Positions 15,001 to 26,839 of a stretch of 64,000 nt of DNA are shown piece by piece. The DNA is from Albugo candida (Eukaryota; Oomycota; Peronosporomycetes; Albuginales): contig JBDOQK010000051.1 of NCBI GenBank assembly GCA_040437565.1, positions 204,527 to 268,526 of the forward strand, in the 5' to 3' direction. The notes under the pieces were generated by a model. The model was not told where the DNA came from, did no database searches, and was given only the letters and a program-made list of their open reading frames with translations. The number at the start of each line of letters is the position of its first letter. The stretch's first letter is position 1. Position numbers and translations under genes: made by a program.

Positions 15001-18000
15001 CAGTTCTCAAGTCGATCTTATCGCTCTCCACACAAATTCACCAGAAAATGGCTTCGTAGTAGTCGCAGCAAATGATCTCAAAGAGACGTCAACCATTAAA
15101 GTCGCACAACTTGTTCCGAACACAGTGTATCGCATCCGCGTGCGATCTCTCAACACCCAAGGTCTCAGCGAAACAAGCACATTTGCCTTCAGTACGTGTC
15201 CACCGAATCAAAGCATTGCTGCTTGCTCGGCTACAGGACTTGACGCTTCCACGACCACTTTGTTGTCGTCCATTGTAACGAGGAAATTACCCAATGCGCC
15301 TTTTCTGAGTGTTCCTTTGCATTTGCGGGTCTCTCAACCTCAGGCAATTGCCACTGTCAACACATTTACAAAATCAACGGCACAGGTGTTTTTCTATGAC
15401 TCTAATGGATGGCGAGGGCTTCAAAGTGTCGATTTCATTCGTATTGAGAGATCGTTCGACCAATCTTTTAATTCATTGATCGAATCGATCGATATTCCAA
15501 TCACAATCGATAGGAACGTAGCTGCTGATTATGGGCTTTCTCAAGAGACTTGCTGCTCGTTTTGGAACACTTTACCGCTTTGTTTGAATTGCGTGACAGC
15601 GTATGACGCTACCAATCTCATTCTCACTCTTTCTTCGGCTCTACCGGCTTTAGTATCGTTCAGCTCGTGGGACTTGTATCCTGGGGATCAAATTCTGGTC
15701 GATGAAGGAGCTCGAAACTGCTTATTTACGCTCGGAAGTATGGTGAACGACTTGGTCTCAGCGTTGCTTCTCTCGTCGTGGAAATGGAACGTTGCAGTCA
15801 CAAGCGGTTGCTCTTCGTTCTCGAGCACTTCGTTGTCCCTCTATCAACGATATCAGTCGACATTTACGCTCCAAGATCTCGTCCTCGGTAAGAGAACATT
15901 CCTTCGTGCATCAAGCCATAATTCTTTGGGTATTGGACCTCCAAGCGATCCGATTGTCATCACATCAATCACAAAATCCGATCCGCCACCCGCAGCATCG
16001 ATCCGTGTCCATACATTGACACGATATAAAGAGGTCAACGAGCCTCTCCTACAAATTCTTAGCGCGTCCCTGACCGATCTTGAACGAGTGAGCTCTTTAG
16101 CGATTCAATTTCAACCTTCAAATGCAGGAACCTCGAGTTTGGATAGAAATGGAGGCGATCCAGTGTCCTCGTATCTGGTTGAATGGAGTGATAAAGAATG
16201 GAGCACGATGACACCACATGTTCAAGTACTTTCCACCATACTGACAGGTCCATTGGCTCCAGGGGCTTCCATTGTATCGGGCGCATTCACATTACGTTTG
16301 GACACTCGCAATTGTGGAAATTGTCAAATGAAAGGAGTCTTTAGCACTTGTGCGATCGCGTATAACGCTGCAGCTGCTGAAGTAGAAAATGCGCTTTTGT
16401 ATCTCCCAAATATCGCAAGCGTTCGGGTCACAATGGCCGGGTCTTCCGCCAACGGTGGATGTAATCTCATCACTGGAGAGTGCGCGTGGAGAATCACCTT
16501 TGACTCGGATCTTGGAATTATTCCAGACTTGACGCTCGCTGAAAACAGGCTGAGTTGTGTGTCAGCACAAGCAACCGTATCCGTGACCACCGAGACGCTA
16601 GGCAGCCTCCATGGAGCTTTGTATTGTCCTCGATACGAGCCTCTTACGTGGACACTATCAACGTCGGGACCTCAGTCCTGCTTACAAGTGGTAGCCTCCG
16701 ATGAAAACGTCACACAGACTGTACTTCGAGGCTTTTTACCGCCCGGGAAATTCTTCTTTCTGCGTGTGGCGGCAGCAAACAGCCTCGGGTTTGCATTCCG
16801 TCGCTCACCAAATCCACGGGGAATGCAAGTACCTTTTGAACCTCCATCGCCTCCAACCTCTTTCTACAACAGAGAAGCTTCACCAGTCTTACGCCTTGCC
16901 GGTCGTTCCTCTCTCATTGTCGAATATGGACTTCCTATTTTCGACGGAGGTGGCTCCATTGCGAGTATTACGATACAATGGGATACGAGTCCGACTTTCA
17001 GAGGTCCGATCGGTTCCGCTGTGATCGCCTCACCGATTCAAAACGGTCGATTTCGGATCGACGACCTTTTCCCCAACACAATGTATTACGTCCGAATGTA
17101 CGCAATGAATCGTGAGGCCGGAGATACGCTTTACACTTTGACAAAGCCCGATAGAGAACTAACACGCGGGAAGCCTTCTGCACCTCGAAATGTTTTGCTC
17201 AACAATGGGAATAGATCTCCACGGGGGACTTGGATTCTCGTGACTTGGCATCCTCCTGTGGATGTCAACGGAAGGACTGATCGTTCGATCGAGTCGTACC
17301 AAATCGAATGGTGTGAAGCGTATACAACCGAAAGAGAATTCGGACAGCCATTGATCCAAACGGTTGAAACGAGTGGAATGATATCGGGTGGAAGTTTCAC
17401 GTTATCATTTCCATTCTCAAGTCGTTCGGTGAAGCCGAATGGCGTCGAAATTGACCTCAATGGATTCAGATTGCTTCCTGGAAGTGTCACTATCACCAAT
17501 GGTTTTGATTACATCACAACGACAAAAGATCTGACGAGCTTTTTGACCCGTGGCGATCTGTTTGCGGTACAAGGAACGCTCTACCTCGTGGCATCCACGG
17601 GGCTCTTGTCGTCTTCCAGGATCCCATTAGCATCTACCACGAATTACAAAGCAGCGACTTCATCAAGTCTTGGAAGCTCACGACTTATCTATACAGGCAT
17701 CCGTCTGACAAATGCGCTGATTTCTGCTCCATACAAAACAGCGCCTTTGGCCCATGACTGCACGTCCGATGCATTGAGAGAAGCCCTTGAGCTTCTTCCA
17801 AGCGTAGGAATTGTGCATGTGGAACGCTCACAAAACTCACTTCAGACACAAACAAACACATTCGCGTGGTCCATCACGTTCTTGAATCAGGCGTCTTCCA
17901 TTCTGTCGGACTCGAATCAGGCAATATCTCTGATTGTAAATGATCGAGAACTGATTTCAAGCGATAGCTCGGCGGGTGCTTTTGTCAGAATTTCGCAAAG

Positions 18001-21000
18001 TGGAAGTTCCCCACCGCTTTTCGACACTAAAAGCATCTCTTCCAACGTCACATCCGTAGAGATCCCAAATCTCATTACGGGCACATTGTATCACTTTCGG
18101 GTCGCTGCAGTCAATGACATTGGCCTGGGGCCTTTCCAAAGAGGTACGAATTCGGATTCTCTCTTTAAAAATGCCATTGCACCGGCACGTGCTCCATCAG
18201 CAGTGAACAAGGTAGAACTTGAAGCGCTATCAACAAAACAATTCCAAGTGTCCTTTGACGAAATGACACTGTCCGGCGGGGCTCCAGTCACCAATTATAG
18301 CGTTTCGTATAGCTCTTTGGATACTTTCCATGCCAGAAATACCGTCGAAATGATCGTACAGCCAAGCGTTCGGGTCCAACGTGTCAGTATCGGAGCCATA
18401 AGCGATGTATCTCCGGGCACCTCGTTCACTATCAGCACATTGTACCTTCCAAAAGACAATGCAATTGGCAACGCCAAACTCTTACTCTGCATTTCGACTC
18501 AAGTTTCGACTCGATTGAATGCTCTCCACTTTGAAGAAACAAATGGATTTGTGATTCGTATTCCTCAGGACACCATCCACGACATTCCCATTGTTGACTT
18601 CTCGACGCAATTTACACGCGGAGAGATTGTAAGGGTGCAGAACGCACTCTTTAAAGTGTGTTTGGACCCGACGTTTAGCTTTGCTCCATCCAATGTCAAA
18701 GTTTTCTCGTTTGACGGAGTCGATACAATCACTCTTTCGGCCGCTTTATCAGGATGGCTGTTAAATGTGTTTGTCGATGGAAGTCTCATTTCCATCGGAG
18801 CTCCAAGACTCACCACATGCAAAGCTTTGATGACGCGAACAAGCTTAGTCAACCTTCAGTTATCGAGGCTTTCCTGCTTGCCGGCACAATTGTCTGCTTT
18901 AATCGCTCAAAATGGAGTCAATGGAGCAAGCATACAAATTCATTGGGGTCCCGCGATACTTCCGCTTTGTCAACTACGTGATCCAATGTCTCCACTGAAT
19001 GCGAGCGATTTCTCACAATTGATGAGAACAGCTTTTCGGTCGACGAGTTTGACGGCAAATGTTGGCGATAAAGTAGCAGAAATTCCATTTCCATTTCCAA
19101 TTTTTCAATCCATTTCAATTGGAAAGGCCGGGATTTTGAGAACAAAAGGCGATTCAAGTGGTTTGTTGTATATGGCTTCCTGGTCACAATATGAAATCGA
19201 TTGTGGCGATTACATTCGACTCGGAGACTTGATCGACGGGCCAACATATCGCGTACGCGGGAAATGTAAGGATACAGCTACTCCGGTCGTTTGTGATTGT
19301 GATTTCAGTACGCCATCGGTCTCGTACCTCCAACTAGCAAATCTCTACGATATGGGAAAACCAGCATTTCTCACTGAAAACGCTCTTCAGTTTGCTACTT
19401 TTGAGCGACAATCGATTACAATTCGTTCGGTGTCGGGGGATGTAGCCCATGGACGAGGTGGTTTCCGCATTCGGTTCGGATTTGAGACTACTTTTACGAC
19501 ATTGAGAGGAGGCGAGATAGGCTCCAACCCGAACAGCGCTTCAGGCTGTCTTTTGTGGAGCTCAGGATCGCTGACGGCGAATGCGAATGCGGACATTTCG
19601 AGTTTGGAGAAAGAGCTGGAATCCTTCGATGCTATCGATAACGTTCGAGTTTCGAGGTTTTTGACCACTGCGCCTACAGCGATGACGTATGTGATCGATT
19701 TCATCGGTAGTCGGGTGCGTGGAAATCAGCCGATTTTGGAGGTTGTGGATGTAGGCGTGAATGGATGCTCGTCGTTTGCCAGCGTAGCGGCTCCGAGCAC
19801 TCCGATAGCGGCTCCAATCATTCAAGTCCAACGAGATGAAAGCTCCTTTATCGTCGTCTATAAACTTCCAACTACGTCATCCGTACCGTTTGATGCATCC
19901 GCCACAGCTTTGGAAAAAGCCCTCGAGGAGCTACCAGCCGTCGGACAAGTAAAAGTGTCGAAATCAAAGGATCCATATCGTAGTGAATGGAGAATCACTT
20001 TCAATAGTGAATCCAATGATTTTGTGCCCCAATTGTTTGTGAACGAATTCCGCTTGAAACCAGCGGCAATTTCCATCACCAAAAGGCAAGAAATCGATAT
20101 CACGCCTGCACTTAATAGCTCTGCCGTCTTTGCACGCGTTCGTGCTCGGAATCGAATTGGAGACGGCGAATGGAGCACGTCAATTCCTGAAATGATTCCA
20201 TTGATAACTCAAGTCCCTGGACGTATCTCGAGTTTGGAGTTACAAGTGTTGTCGGATACGGAGCTCTTACTCCATTGGGATCATCCAATTCATAACGGAG
20301 GCGAGTCCATCATCGAGTACAAAGTGGAAGTTTACAGCGCAGAGGTAAACAGTGGAGCACGCAATGTGAGGCTTTTCCGTCCTTTTGAAGTCGACACGCG
20401 CCGTATCAGCGAAGTTGGAGGTCTCTATGACACACAGATACTTCATCTTTCAGCTCCCATTCGAGGTTCCTATCGATTTCTGGCCGGTACCTTTGCAGTT
20501 GGATATCTCAATCAGTGGACAGCGGAGCTTCATTTCGATATTTCTGCTAAAAGCTTGCAATCTCACGTTCAAAATCTCACCAGTATTGGTCCATGTCGTC
20601 AAGTTCGCGTCGATAGAGAGCTGGGGCCTAACGGGTACACCTGGATCATCACTTTCCAACCGAATGACACACAGACTCGTGTCTTTGGCTGTAGCGGGTG
20701 GCAGGCTTTATCTTTGGAAGCACTCGATGTGAAGTCAACGAATCTGATGATGTGCACGGATTCTCTGCGTACTAATTGCGTGCTGAAAGACAAGATGACA
20801 GGCCTTGGACCAAGTGTGAGTCTCGCAAGTGTTTCTGAGCTACAAAGTTTGGGATGTAGAGGCAGTATTGTGTCATCCATCGATACATTCAGAATAGCTT
20901 TACTAGGGAAGATCACAGACCCCATCCGAGCCACAGCGAAGCAGCAGGAGATGCAGGATGCGTTGGATGCCGTACTCCCTCCTGGAAGTGTATCCGTTGG

Positions 21001-22462
21001 GTTTCCAGATCCACAAACCACGATATGTGCCAGTAACAGTCTGACTCGTGTCTACGTTTTATTCCGAGCATTTCGAGGGGATGCTCCATTGCTCACAACT
21101 GTGAGTGTGTCGCCTTCTTTGACACTGATAGCGACAGAAATGCGTAAAGGACGATATCAGCGACTTGTAGGTCGTCTACCGCACTCCATCGTACTCGATG
21201 GACTGATCGCCGGGAAGGAATACCATACGCGAGTCGCAGCATCCAATTCTGCCGGTTTTGGTGCTTATAAGGCAGGCAACCCATCTACCCCAAGCAAAAG
21301 AGCCCCAAGCACACCAATGTCCATCAATATCTTGTCCAAAGCAAACGTTGAAAGTTCAAGTCTGCTGGTTTTTTGGGGAACTCCTTTAAGCAATGGCGGA
21401 TCGGAAATCACTTCGTATCGCTTGGAATACGACACGTCACCAACGTTCTCGTCCCATTGTGGAGAACGCGTGGAGACGCAATTTCTGACAGTACATTCGT
21501 CAGTACCATTGACCTCAAGCAAATCATTTCGACTTGTGACGAGTCAGGATCCATTACAAAGTCAGCAACCAGTGGATGTTGGGTGCTTCTCCCCGCTAGT
21601 ATCGGCCGTAGATCTGGAGCTAGCTCTCCAGGCTCTTGGAGGAATCCATGCGAATGCTCGGGTCAGTAAGCACGCGTTAGATGATGTCAGTTGGGAGTAT
21701 GGCCACAGGTACAAGATCACCTTTGGAATCGACACGGCAGCCTGGAGCCATATTCCCGAACTCGATGGTCGCCATTTCGTCAATGATGCGTACAATCAGC
21801 TTCGGGTCTCCTTATTGAGGCGACCGGACGCTCTGAGCACTTTGAATTGCTTCAATGATTTCGATGGTGTGATACAATCGGATAGAGAGCATTTTGGATT
21901 CAATTTAGATGCAAAATACGGTCAGGGAAGAATCGATGCGAACGTTGAAGACTGTAGTGCAAGTCTTCTCGAGCCATTGGGAAAAAGCTCACAAAGTGAT
22001 GACAGCGCATTGAAAACTGCTCTCAATGGAGCGATTCTCAATATGCCATCTGAAGAGCTTCCAAAAGTGAAAGTATGGTGCAATGCATGCGCCCGAATGG
22101 TACAAGACAATTTACTAACTCTACAGTTTGATCTTACTTTACATCTTGGACCTGGGGAGTACTTTATCATCGGAAAGAGCATACCAAAAGAGGAGCAATT
22201 TTATCAAGAAAGCGACAAATGTGTCGTAAAAGCAGTCACTGTCTCACCCAACAGCATACGCATTGACCAAAATGACCCATTATTACCGTCCCGAGAGACT
22301 TGCTCGTTTATGGATGCAATATACACATACTCCGTTATGGCGTTTAATCTCCGCGCCGGCATATTGAGCGATTTGATCGCTGGAAGAGAGTACTCGATCC
22401 GAGTGATTGCTCAGAACGCATTGGGGGACAGCGAGCCAGCAGTGATGCCCTCAGACACGTAG
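1..22462 (+). CDS. Giant PA14 / filamin-repeat / fibronectin III surface-type protein, 5' partial
   Basis: The frame is open from the first bases of the window, so the ATG at 72 is internal and the true start lies upstream. Excluding gap sequence it gives about 7,400 residues with no visible intron. Three PA14-like beta-barrel domains lie at about 289-770, 5090-5545 and 9395-9840. Filamin-type repeats are marked by RDQFGN-like turns near 901, 1351, 1735, 4887 and 6994. Fibronectin III modules, ending in blocks like LTPGTLYQVCVEATN, dominate from about 9918 to the end. Between them a module of the form GSFxLxF, a short ALExL helix and a W-x-VTF strand recurs many times. N gaps at 11123 and 12547 interrupt the frame; removing the duplicated flank at the second restores it. 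No membrane segment is visible, and the N-terminus is missing. Binding of glycans or other surface ligands is inferred from PA14 and FN3 families. The exact role is unknown. Confidence 0.85.
11123..11222. other. Assembly gap of 100 N without flank overlap
   Basis: The two sides share no repeated sequence, so this is probably a true gap of unknown length inside the giant gene. The reading frame differs on the two sides, as expected if 100 is a placeholder length. The missing piece falls in a fibronectin III region. Confidence 0.9.
12505..12688. repeat. 42-bp contig-end overlap around an N gap
   Basis: Bases 12505-12546 and 12647-12688 are identical and flank 100 N. Collapsing them removes 142 nt and joins the upstream and downstream frames exactly: both copies read MIIQAT in the coding frame. 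This is an unmerged overlap, not a biological repeat. Confidence 0.93.
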
Positions 22463-23708
22463 CATAAAATAAGTCAGAAAATTCAGAAAGGAGATTAGAC
22501 TTTAAGTCATATTGATTGGTTGGTGCGGGTAGAGCTGGTGGTCTAGATAGATGCCACCGTAGACGAGAAGATAGTAGCTGCTTCCATAAGGATACGATCG
22601 TCGTCACAACTAGCTGATCTTACTCGGGCGTAAGTACCTCAGCTTGAGATGTCTTCAATTGCTAATCAGATCAAAGTCATAAAGCACTGAAGAGAGTCAT
22701 GGAACTTGGGCGTCTTCGTGGTAGATGAAACGAATCCACCTATGATTGCACAAGAGAAGCAGACAAGTAAGAGATGTCCAGTCTTCCGTGGTCAACCATC
22801 CGATGGAAATACCTGATAATGAATGGATCGCATCTATTGTCAATGGTAGGCAAGACTACATTGCGATTGCTGTCATCATGGAGAGCACGGAACTACCTCG
22901 TCATCAAGCAAACGAATACTGTGTCTGTGTCGAAAGNNNNNNNNNNNNNNNNNNNNNNNNNNNNNNNNNNNNNNNNNNNNNNNNNNNNNNNNNNNNNNNN
23001 NNNNNNNNNNNNNNNNNNNNNNNNNNNNNNNNNNNNGACCAAAATGACCCATTATTACCGTCCCGAGAGACTTGCTCGTTTATGGATGCAATATACACAT
23101 ACTCCGTTATGGCGTTTAATCTCCGCGCCGGCATATTGAGCGATTTGATCGCTGGAAGAGAGTACTCGATCCGAGTGATTGCTCAGAACGCATTGGGGGA
23201 CAGCGAGCCAGCAGTGATGCCCTCAGACACGTAGCATAAAATAAGTCAGAAAATTCAGAAAGGAGATTAGACTTTAAGTCATATTGATTGGTTGGTGCGG
23301 GTAGAGCTGGTGGTCTAGATAGATGCCACCGTAGACGAGAAGATAGTAGCTGCTTCCATAAGGATACGATCGTCGTCACAACTAGCTGATCTTACTCGGG
23401 CGTAAGTACCTCAGCTTGAGATGTCTTCAATTGCTAATCAGATCAAAGTCATAAAGCACTGAAGAGAGTCATGGAACTTGGGCGTCTTCGTGGTAGATGA
23501 AACGAATCCACCTATGATTGCACAAGAGAAGCAGACAAGTAAGAGATGTCCAGTCTTCCGTGGTCAACCATCCGATGGAAATACCTGATAATGAATGGAT
23601 CGCATCTATTGTCAATGGTAGGCAAGACTACATTGCGATTGCTGTCATCATGGAGAGCACGGAACTACCTCGTCATCAAGCAAACGAATACTGTGTCTGT
23701 GTCGAAAG
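22265..23708. repeat. 672-bp contig-end overlap duplicating the 3' end of the giant gene
   Basis: Bases 22265-22936 recur at 23037-23708, on either side of 100 N. The second copy repeats the last codons and stop of the giant gene, so an annotation here would create a false second 3' end. The identity right up to both gap edges points to an assembly artefact rather than a gene duplication. Confidence 0.92.
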
Positions 23709-24230
23709 CAGCTGTAAGCATCTCCTCAAGCCCTGAGATAAAAGCTGCTTACCATGCAAACAAGTTTTCATTTCAAGCCTTTTATTGCCCCTTAGCTCTT
23801 TCTCGCCACTCTCAAAATTACTGTGTGCCAAACTCCCACTTCCGCATTTCGCATACAGCCCAATAAAGTCGAATGTCTTTGCTTCTTGGGCGAAACATCA
23901 ATGCATCGTACTCTTCCTTGCCATGCTTCATAATGCAACAGTATCCTCTACGATCCCATCGTTAATTGTTACTGACTGCCTCGACTATGATGAGAGGAAA
24001 AAGTGTGCTTCCATGTGCCCCCAATATGTTATGATGTTGAGATATTGATGATGATACCGTACAACGCGGAAGGAAATTTGTAGCAACTGCACCAAGGCGA
24101 TAATGTCAAGCAGATTGGCATACAGTGGGTGCATCACCCGCTATCAAATCACATATCGAATTATGTCGTAATCTCACAGAGACATCTTAAAGGTTTGTGT
24201 GTAACTTGGCTGCTTTCAAAAGTCTGAATT
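23709..24230. other. Gene-free stretch
   Basis: I see no supported gene, tRNA or element here. Short open frames exist on the + strand, for example about 23785-24048, but they lack a convincing start, family pattern or splice context. Confidence 0.5.
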
Positions 24231-24238
24231 TGTGGCAT

Positions 24239-24950
24239 CGAAAAATCATGACTACTTCTTTGTTAAAGAGACCCTGTATCAAGGCGGGAGGATCACCGGA
24301 GCAGACGATGGGGTGATTGACCATAAGAATATGATATCGAGCAGAATAAGTACTACAAAGTGGATGCCATAGATCGCGGAACAGTGACTCTAACGAGCCA
24401 AAAGTACAAGGAAGCAGAGCATTTGAGTAATTGTACTTGAGCCTGAAACATAAAGTAGATCATTTACAAATGATTGTTGAGCTTGACGGAAGTCTCAAAA
24501 GAAGGTGGCGAATATGAGAAAGCTTGAAAAGTACAAACAGAGGTATTTCCATTTGTGATAAAATTCAATTCTTCAGCGCCTTTGATAAAAACTAGTGTAN
24601 NNNNNNNNNNNNNNNNNNNNNNNNNNNNNNNNNNNNNNNNNNNNNNNNNNNNNNNNNNNNNNNNNNNNNNNNNNNNNNNNNNNNNNNNNNNNNNNNNNNT
24701 TGAGCCTGAAACATAAAGTAGATCATTTACAAATGATTGTTGAGCTTGACGGAAGTCTCAAAAGAGGGTGGCGAATATGAGAAAGCTTGAAAAGTACAAA
24801 CAGAGGTATTTCCATTTGTGATAAAATTCAATTCTTCAGCGCCTTTGATAAAAACTAGTGTAGCAAATACACTTCGCATGAGCGATCCGATCCTTTCGAA
24901 CGACTTGAACCAGGAGAATTATACGCTGGAGGAAGAACGTAGTGATAGAT
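24239..24950 (+). pseudogene. Decayed coding sequence of unknown family
   Basis: Protein-like stretches appear in different + strand frames: around 24239-24312 (KNHDYFFVKETLYQGG), 24350-24425 (YYKVDAIDRGTVTLTS) and 24802-24950 (EVFPFVIKFNSSAPL). Stops and frame changes separate them, and no single start or splice model links them. A 100-N gap with duplicated flanks (24437-24862) sits in the middle, which adds an assembly complication. The composition resembles ordinary soluble protein. I do not recognise the family, and a heavily spliced gene remains possible. Confidence 0.3.
24437..24862. repeat. 163-bp contig-end overlap with one mismatch
   Basis: Bases 24437-24599 recur at 24700-24862 across 100 N with a single visible difference (AAGAAGGTGG against AAGAGGGTGG). 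The near identity up to the gap edges suggests the same locus assembled twice, with either a haplotype difference or a sequencing error. Confidence 0.9.
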
Positions 24951-25040
24951 ACTGAGTCCGCTCGATTTTGGCCTGAACCCATTGAAGATAGACCCATGTT
25001 TTAAGGAATTTACAATATTTAGCTGACCCAACTTTTTTTC

Positions 25041-25394
25041 CTAGGACACGCAAAGAGACTCTGTCAGCAGAATTAGGGTCGAAAGAGACTCTGCTCCATT
25101 ACCTGACCATTCAAAAGATCTTTTCGCTTCCTCATAAGTCTTTTTTACTTCATCCAGATATCCATATGCATGTACATTTTCATTTCTTTTTTCGAATTCT
25201 TTTTGACGATCTGAATATGTGAGCAATCGACATTTATTTTCGTATTCATATGGTAAAGCCAACGCGAATTCGATCGCGGTCGAATGCGATTGGAATAAAG
25301 GATGTGGATATTCACGGCCAACAACTGAATGTGGCCAACTCGAAAGCAGTATTAGTCCGGCGATTGCAATTCTTTGAAGTGTGATACGGGCCAT
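25041..25394 (-). CDS. Small secreted protein candidate, 117 aa
   Basis: The ORF starts with ATG at 25394. It opens with a typical signal peptide: a basic start, the hydrophobic core IAGLILLSS, and a likely cleavage after SVVG before REYP. The mature part is about 92 residues, rich in Glu, Lys and Tyr, with two cysteines and a predicted helical middle (KEFEKRNENVHAYGYLDEVK). No RxLR or CHxC motif is seen near the cleavage site. It stands alone in a gene-poor, repeat-bearing region, a common setting for oomycete effectors. It could be a host-translocated or apoplastic effector, but that is inference from secretion, size and neighbourhood only. It could also be the surviving first part of a longer decayed gene. 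Confidence 0.5.
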   Translation of the reverse strand: MARITLQRIAIAGLILLSSWPHSVVGREYPHPLFQSHSTAIEFALALPYEYENKCRLLTYSDRQKEFEKRNENVHAYGYLDEVKKTYEEAKRSFEWSGNGAESLSTLILLTESLCVS

Positions 25395-25543
25395 TCTGAT
25401 AATTGATTCAGTTTGGGTGGTGGAGAGAATTTTTCAAAGTGAAAGCGCTATCGCAGCCAAATTTGCTTTCGCGCGCGATGATTGCGTGTACATGCGAGGG
25501 TGTTGTACTTTTATTATGCGAATCTGTACATCAGCCTTAAGCA

Positions 25544-25586
25544 TAGGGTAAACACCGGAAAGTTGTACAACTTACGTAGGGTAAAC
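25544..25586. promoter_or_regulatory. Direct repeat with central palindrome upstream of the secreted-protein candidate
   Basis: TAGGGTAAAC occurs at 25544-25553 and 25577-25586. The perfect palindrome AGTTGTACAACT lies between them at 25561-25572. The array is about 150-190 bp upstream of the start at 25394, a position suitable for transcription-factor binding. No known oomycete site is recognised. Confidence 0.3.
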
Positions 25587-25692
25587 AGACGAGGCAATGG
25601 AGTATTTTGACTTTGTGCCAATTGAAGGTCCAGGAAAATGGGTTTCACAATAAGAAACGAGACAAATGCAAAGTCAAACGCAATATCCTTCC

Positions 25693-25977
25693 TTTTCTAG
25701 CTAATCTCCAACACTTGGCTCCTTGGTCTTCTAATAAAGTCCCACGATGTTCCTCATTTCTTGGTAAACTCCACACATTCTCCTTCATTTTCTGATGATA
25801 TTCAACGCTCTTCCTGCTTTCCTGGTAGAATCTAGCACGTGCTACTGAGCTTTCTGATAAAATCCAAGGCTGTCCCTACTCTTCGATTATTTGATGATTT
25901 AAACACTGCCGCATGCTCCTGATAGACTCTGGTACATAGCTCTTGAATTATTGATGAAATTGAACTTGTTTCTTCAG
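25693..25977. repeat. Degenerate tandem repeat, about 9 units of ~31 bp
   Basis: Units with a core like CTGATAAAATCCAAGGCT followed by a pyrimidine-rich stretch recur every 29-35 bp (for example around 25728, 25759, 25790, 25820, 25852, 25886, 25920 and 25949). They are strongly diverged. The period is not a multiple of three and varies, so a coding repeat is unlikely. It looks like an old minisatellite. Confidence 0.55.
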
Positions 25978-26382
25978 TTTTGCACCTAGATCGCTTGAGT
26001 CACAAGCGCTGACAGGATAGTAGTTGAGGGCGTCATTCTAATGACTCTATATTTGTAGCAGATAGATACGTTATAAGCAACAACTCAATGGCGCATCATA
26101 GTCACAGACAACACATTACTAAACTAGCCGTGCTTGAGACAAACTAATTCATCAGCTATAGTCGGTGACCTTTACAAGCCATCATTCAGAATAAATCGTA
26201 TCGTACACTCACGTCCTAATCGATTATTGAGGAATAGAATGACGTAACTTGGATCAATTGTTGACATCACCGCCTTTAGAATATAATCTAGTCTTCCAGA
26301 TCAGTCTGATTTATTTCAAAAAGGCGCCTCATGTTTGTCTATGTTGATGACTTTTGTTGTGCATCGATTGCGTCGCCTTCCA

Positions 26383-26646
26383 TTACTCTACCATAGTTGT
26401 TATATTTTCAACATGGTCCACCTCAAGTGGATGCCAATAGCTTTTGTGAAATTCGCGAGGGTACCTATACATTGCGCGTGGTGTAGAGTAATTTAGCGAA
26501 CAACCAGCTTCGCCAACCAATTGAACACTTTGAACCGCTTTTTGGTAATTTCTCATGCAACAGTCAATCTGATGAAAAATCATACGCAGGAACCAATTGC
26601 GTGGATTTTGAAATGCGCTACCAGTCAATCGTCGTCGAGCTTGCAT
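26383..26646 (-). CDS. Unrecognised 87-aa ORF
   Basis: An ATG-started ORF with a basic N-terminus and a Tyr/His-rich tail (STPRAMYRYPREFHKSYW). There is no signal peptide, membrane segment or known motif. It lies between the tandem repeat and the MITE, and may be a random ORF or an element remnant. Confidence 0.2.
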   Translation of the reverse strand: MQARRRLTGSAFQNPRNWFLRMIFHQIDCCMRNYQKAVQSVQLVGEAGCSLNYSTPRAMYRYPREFHKSYWHPLEVDHVENITTMVE

Positions 26647-26839
26647 TATGAGTTCATTGCCATTGCATAATGAAAAAGCATGTAGAGGCTATCGTTATAG
26701 CAGATGGGCGAATGCAGGGAACCCTGGCTTCTACGCACGTATCATTGATGGATAAAGGTTCAAATGGAAGGATGAGAGGTATCTTGTATATTCAATTGCC
26801 ATTCTGCTTGAGATATCTCTCGATGATTGAATATCCATA

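Noticed and set aside
22746-23234. ORF crossing the N gap and ending like the giant protein
   Set aside because: It is a chimera made by the 672-bp overlap artefact, and its start is not an ATG.
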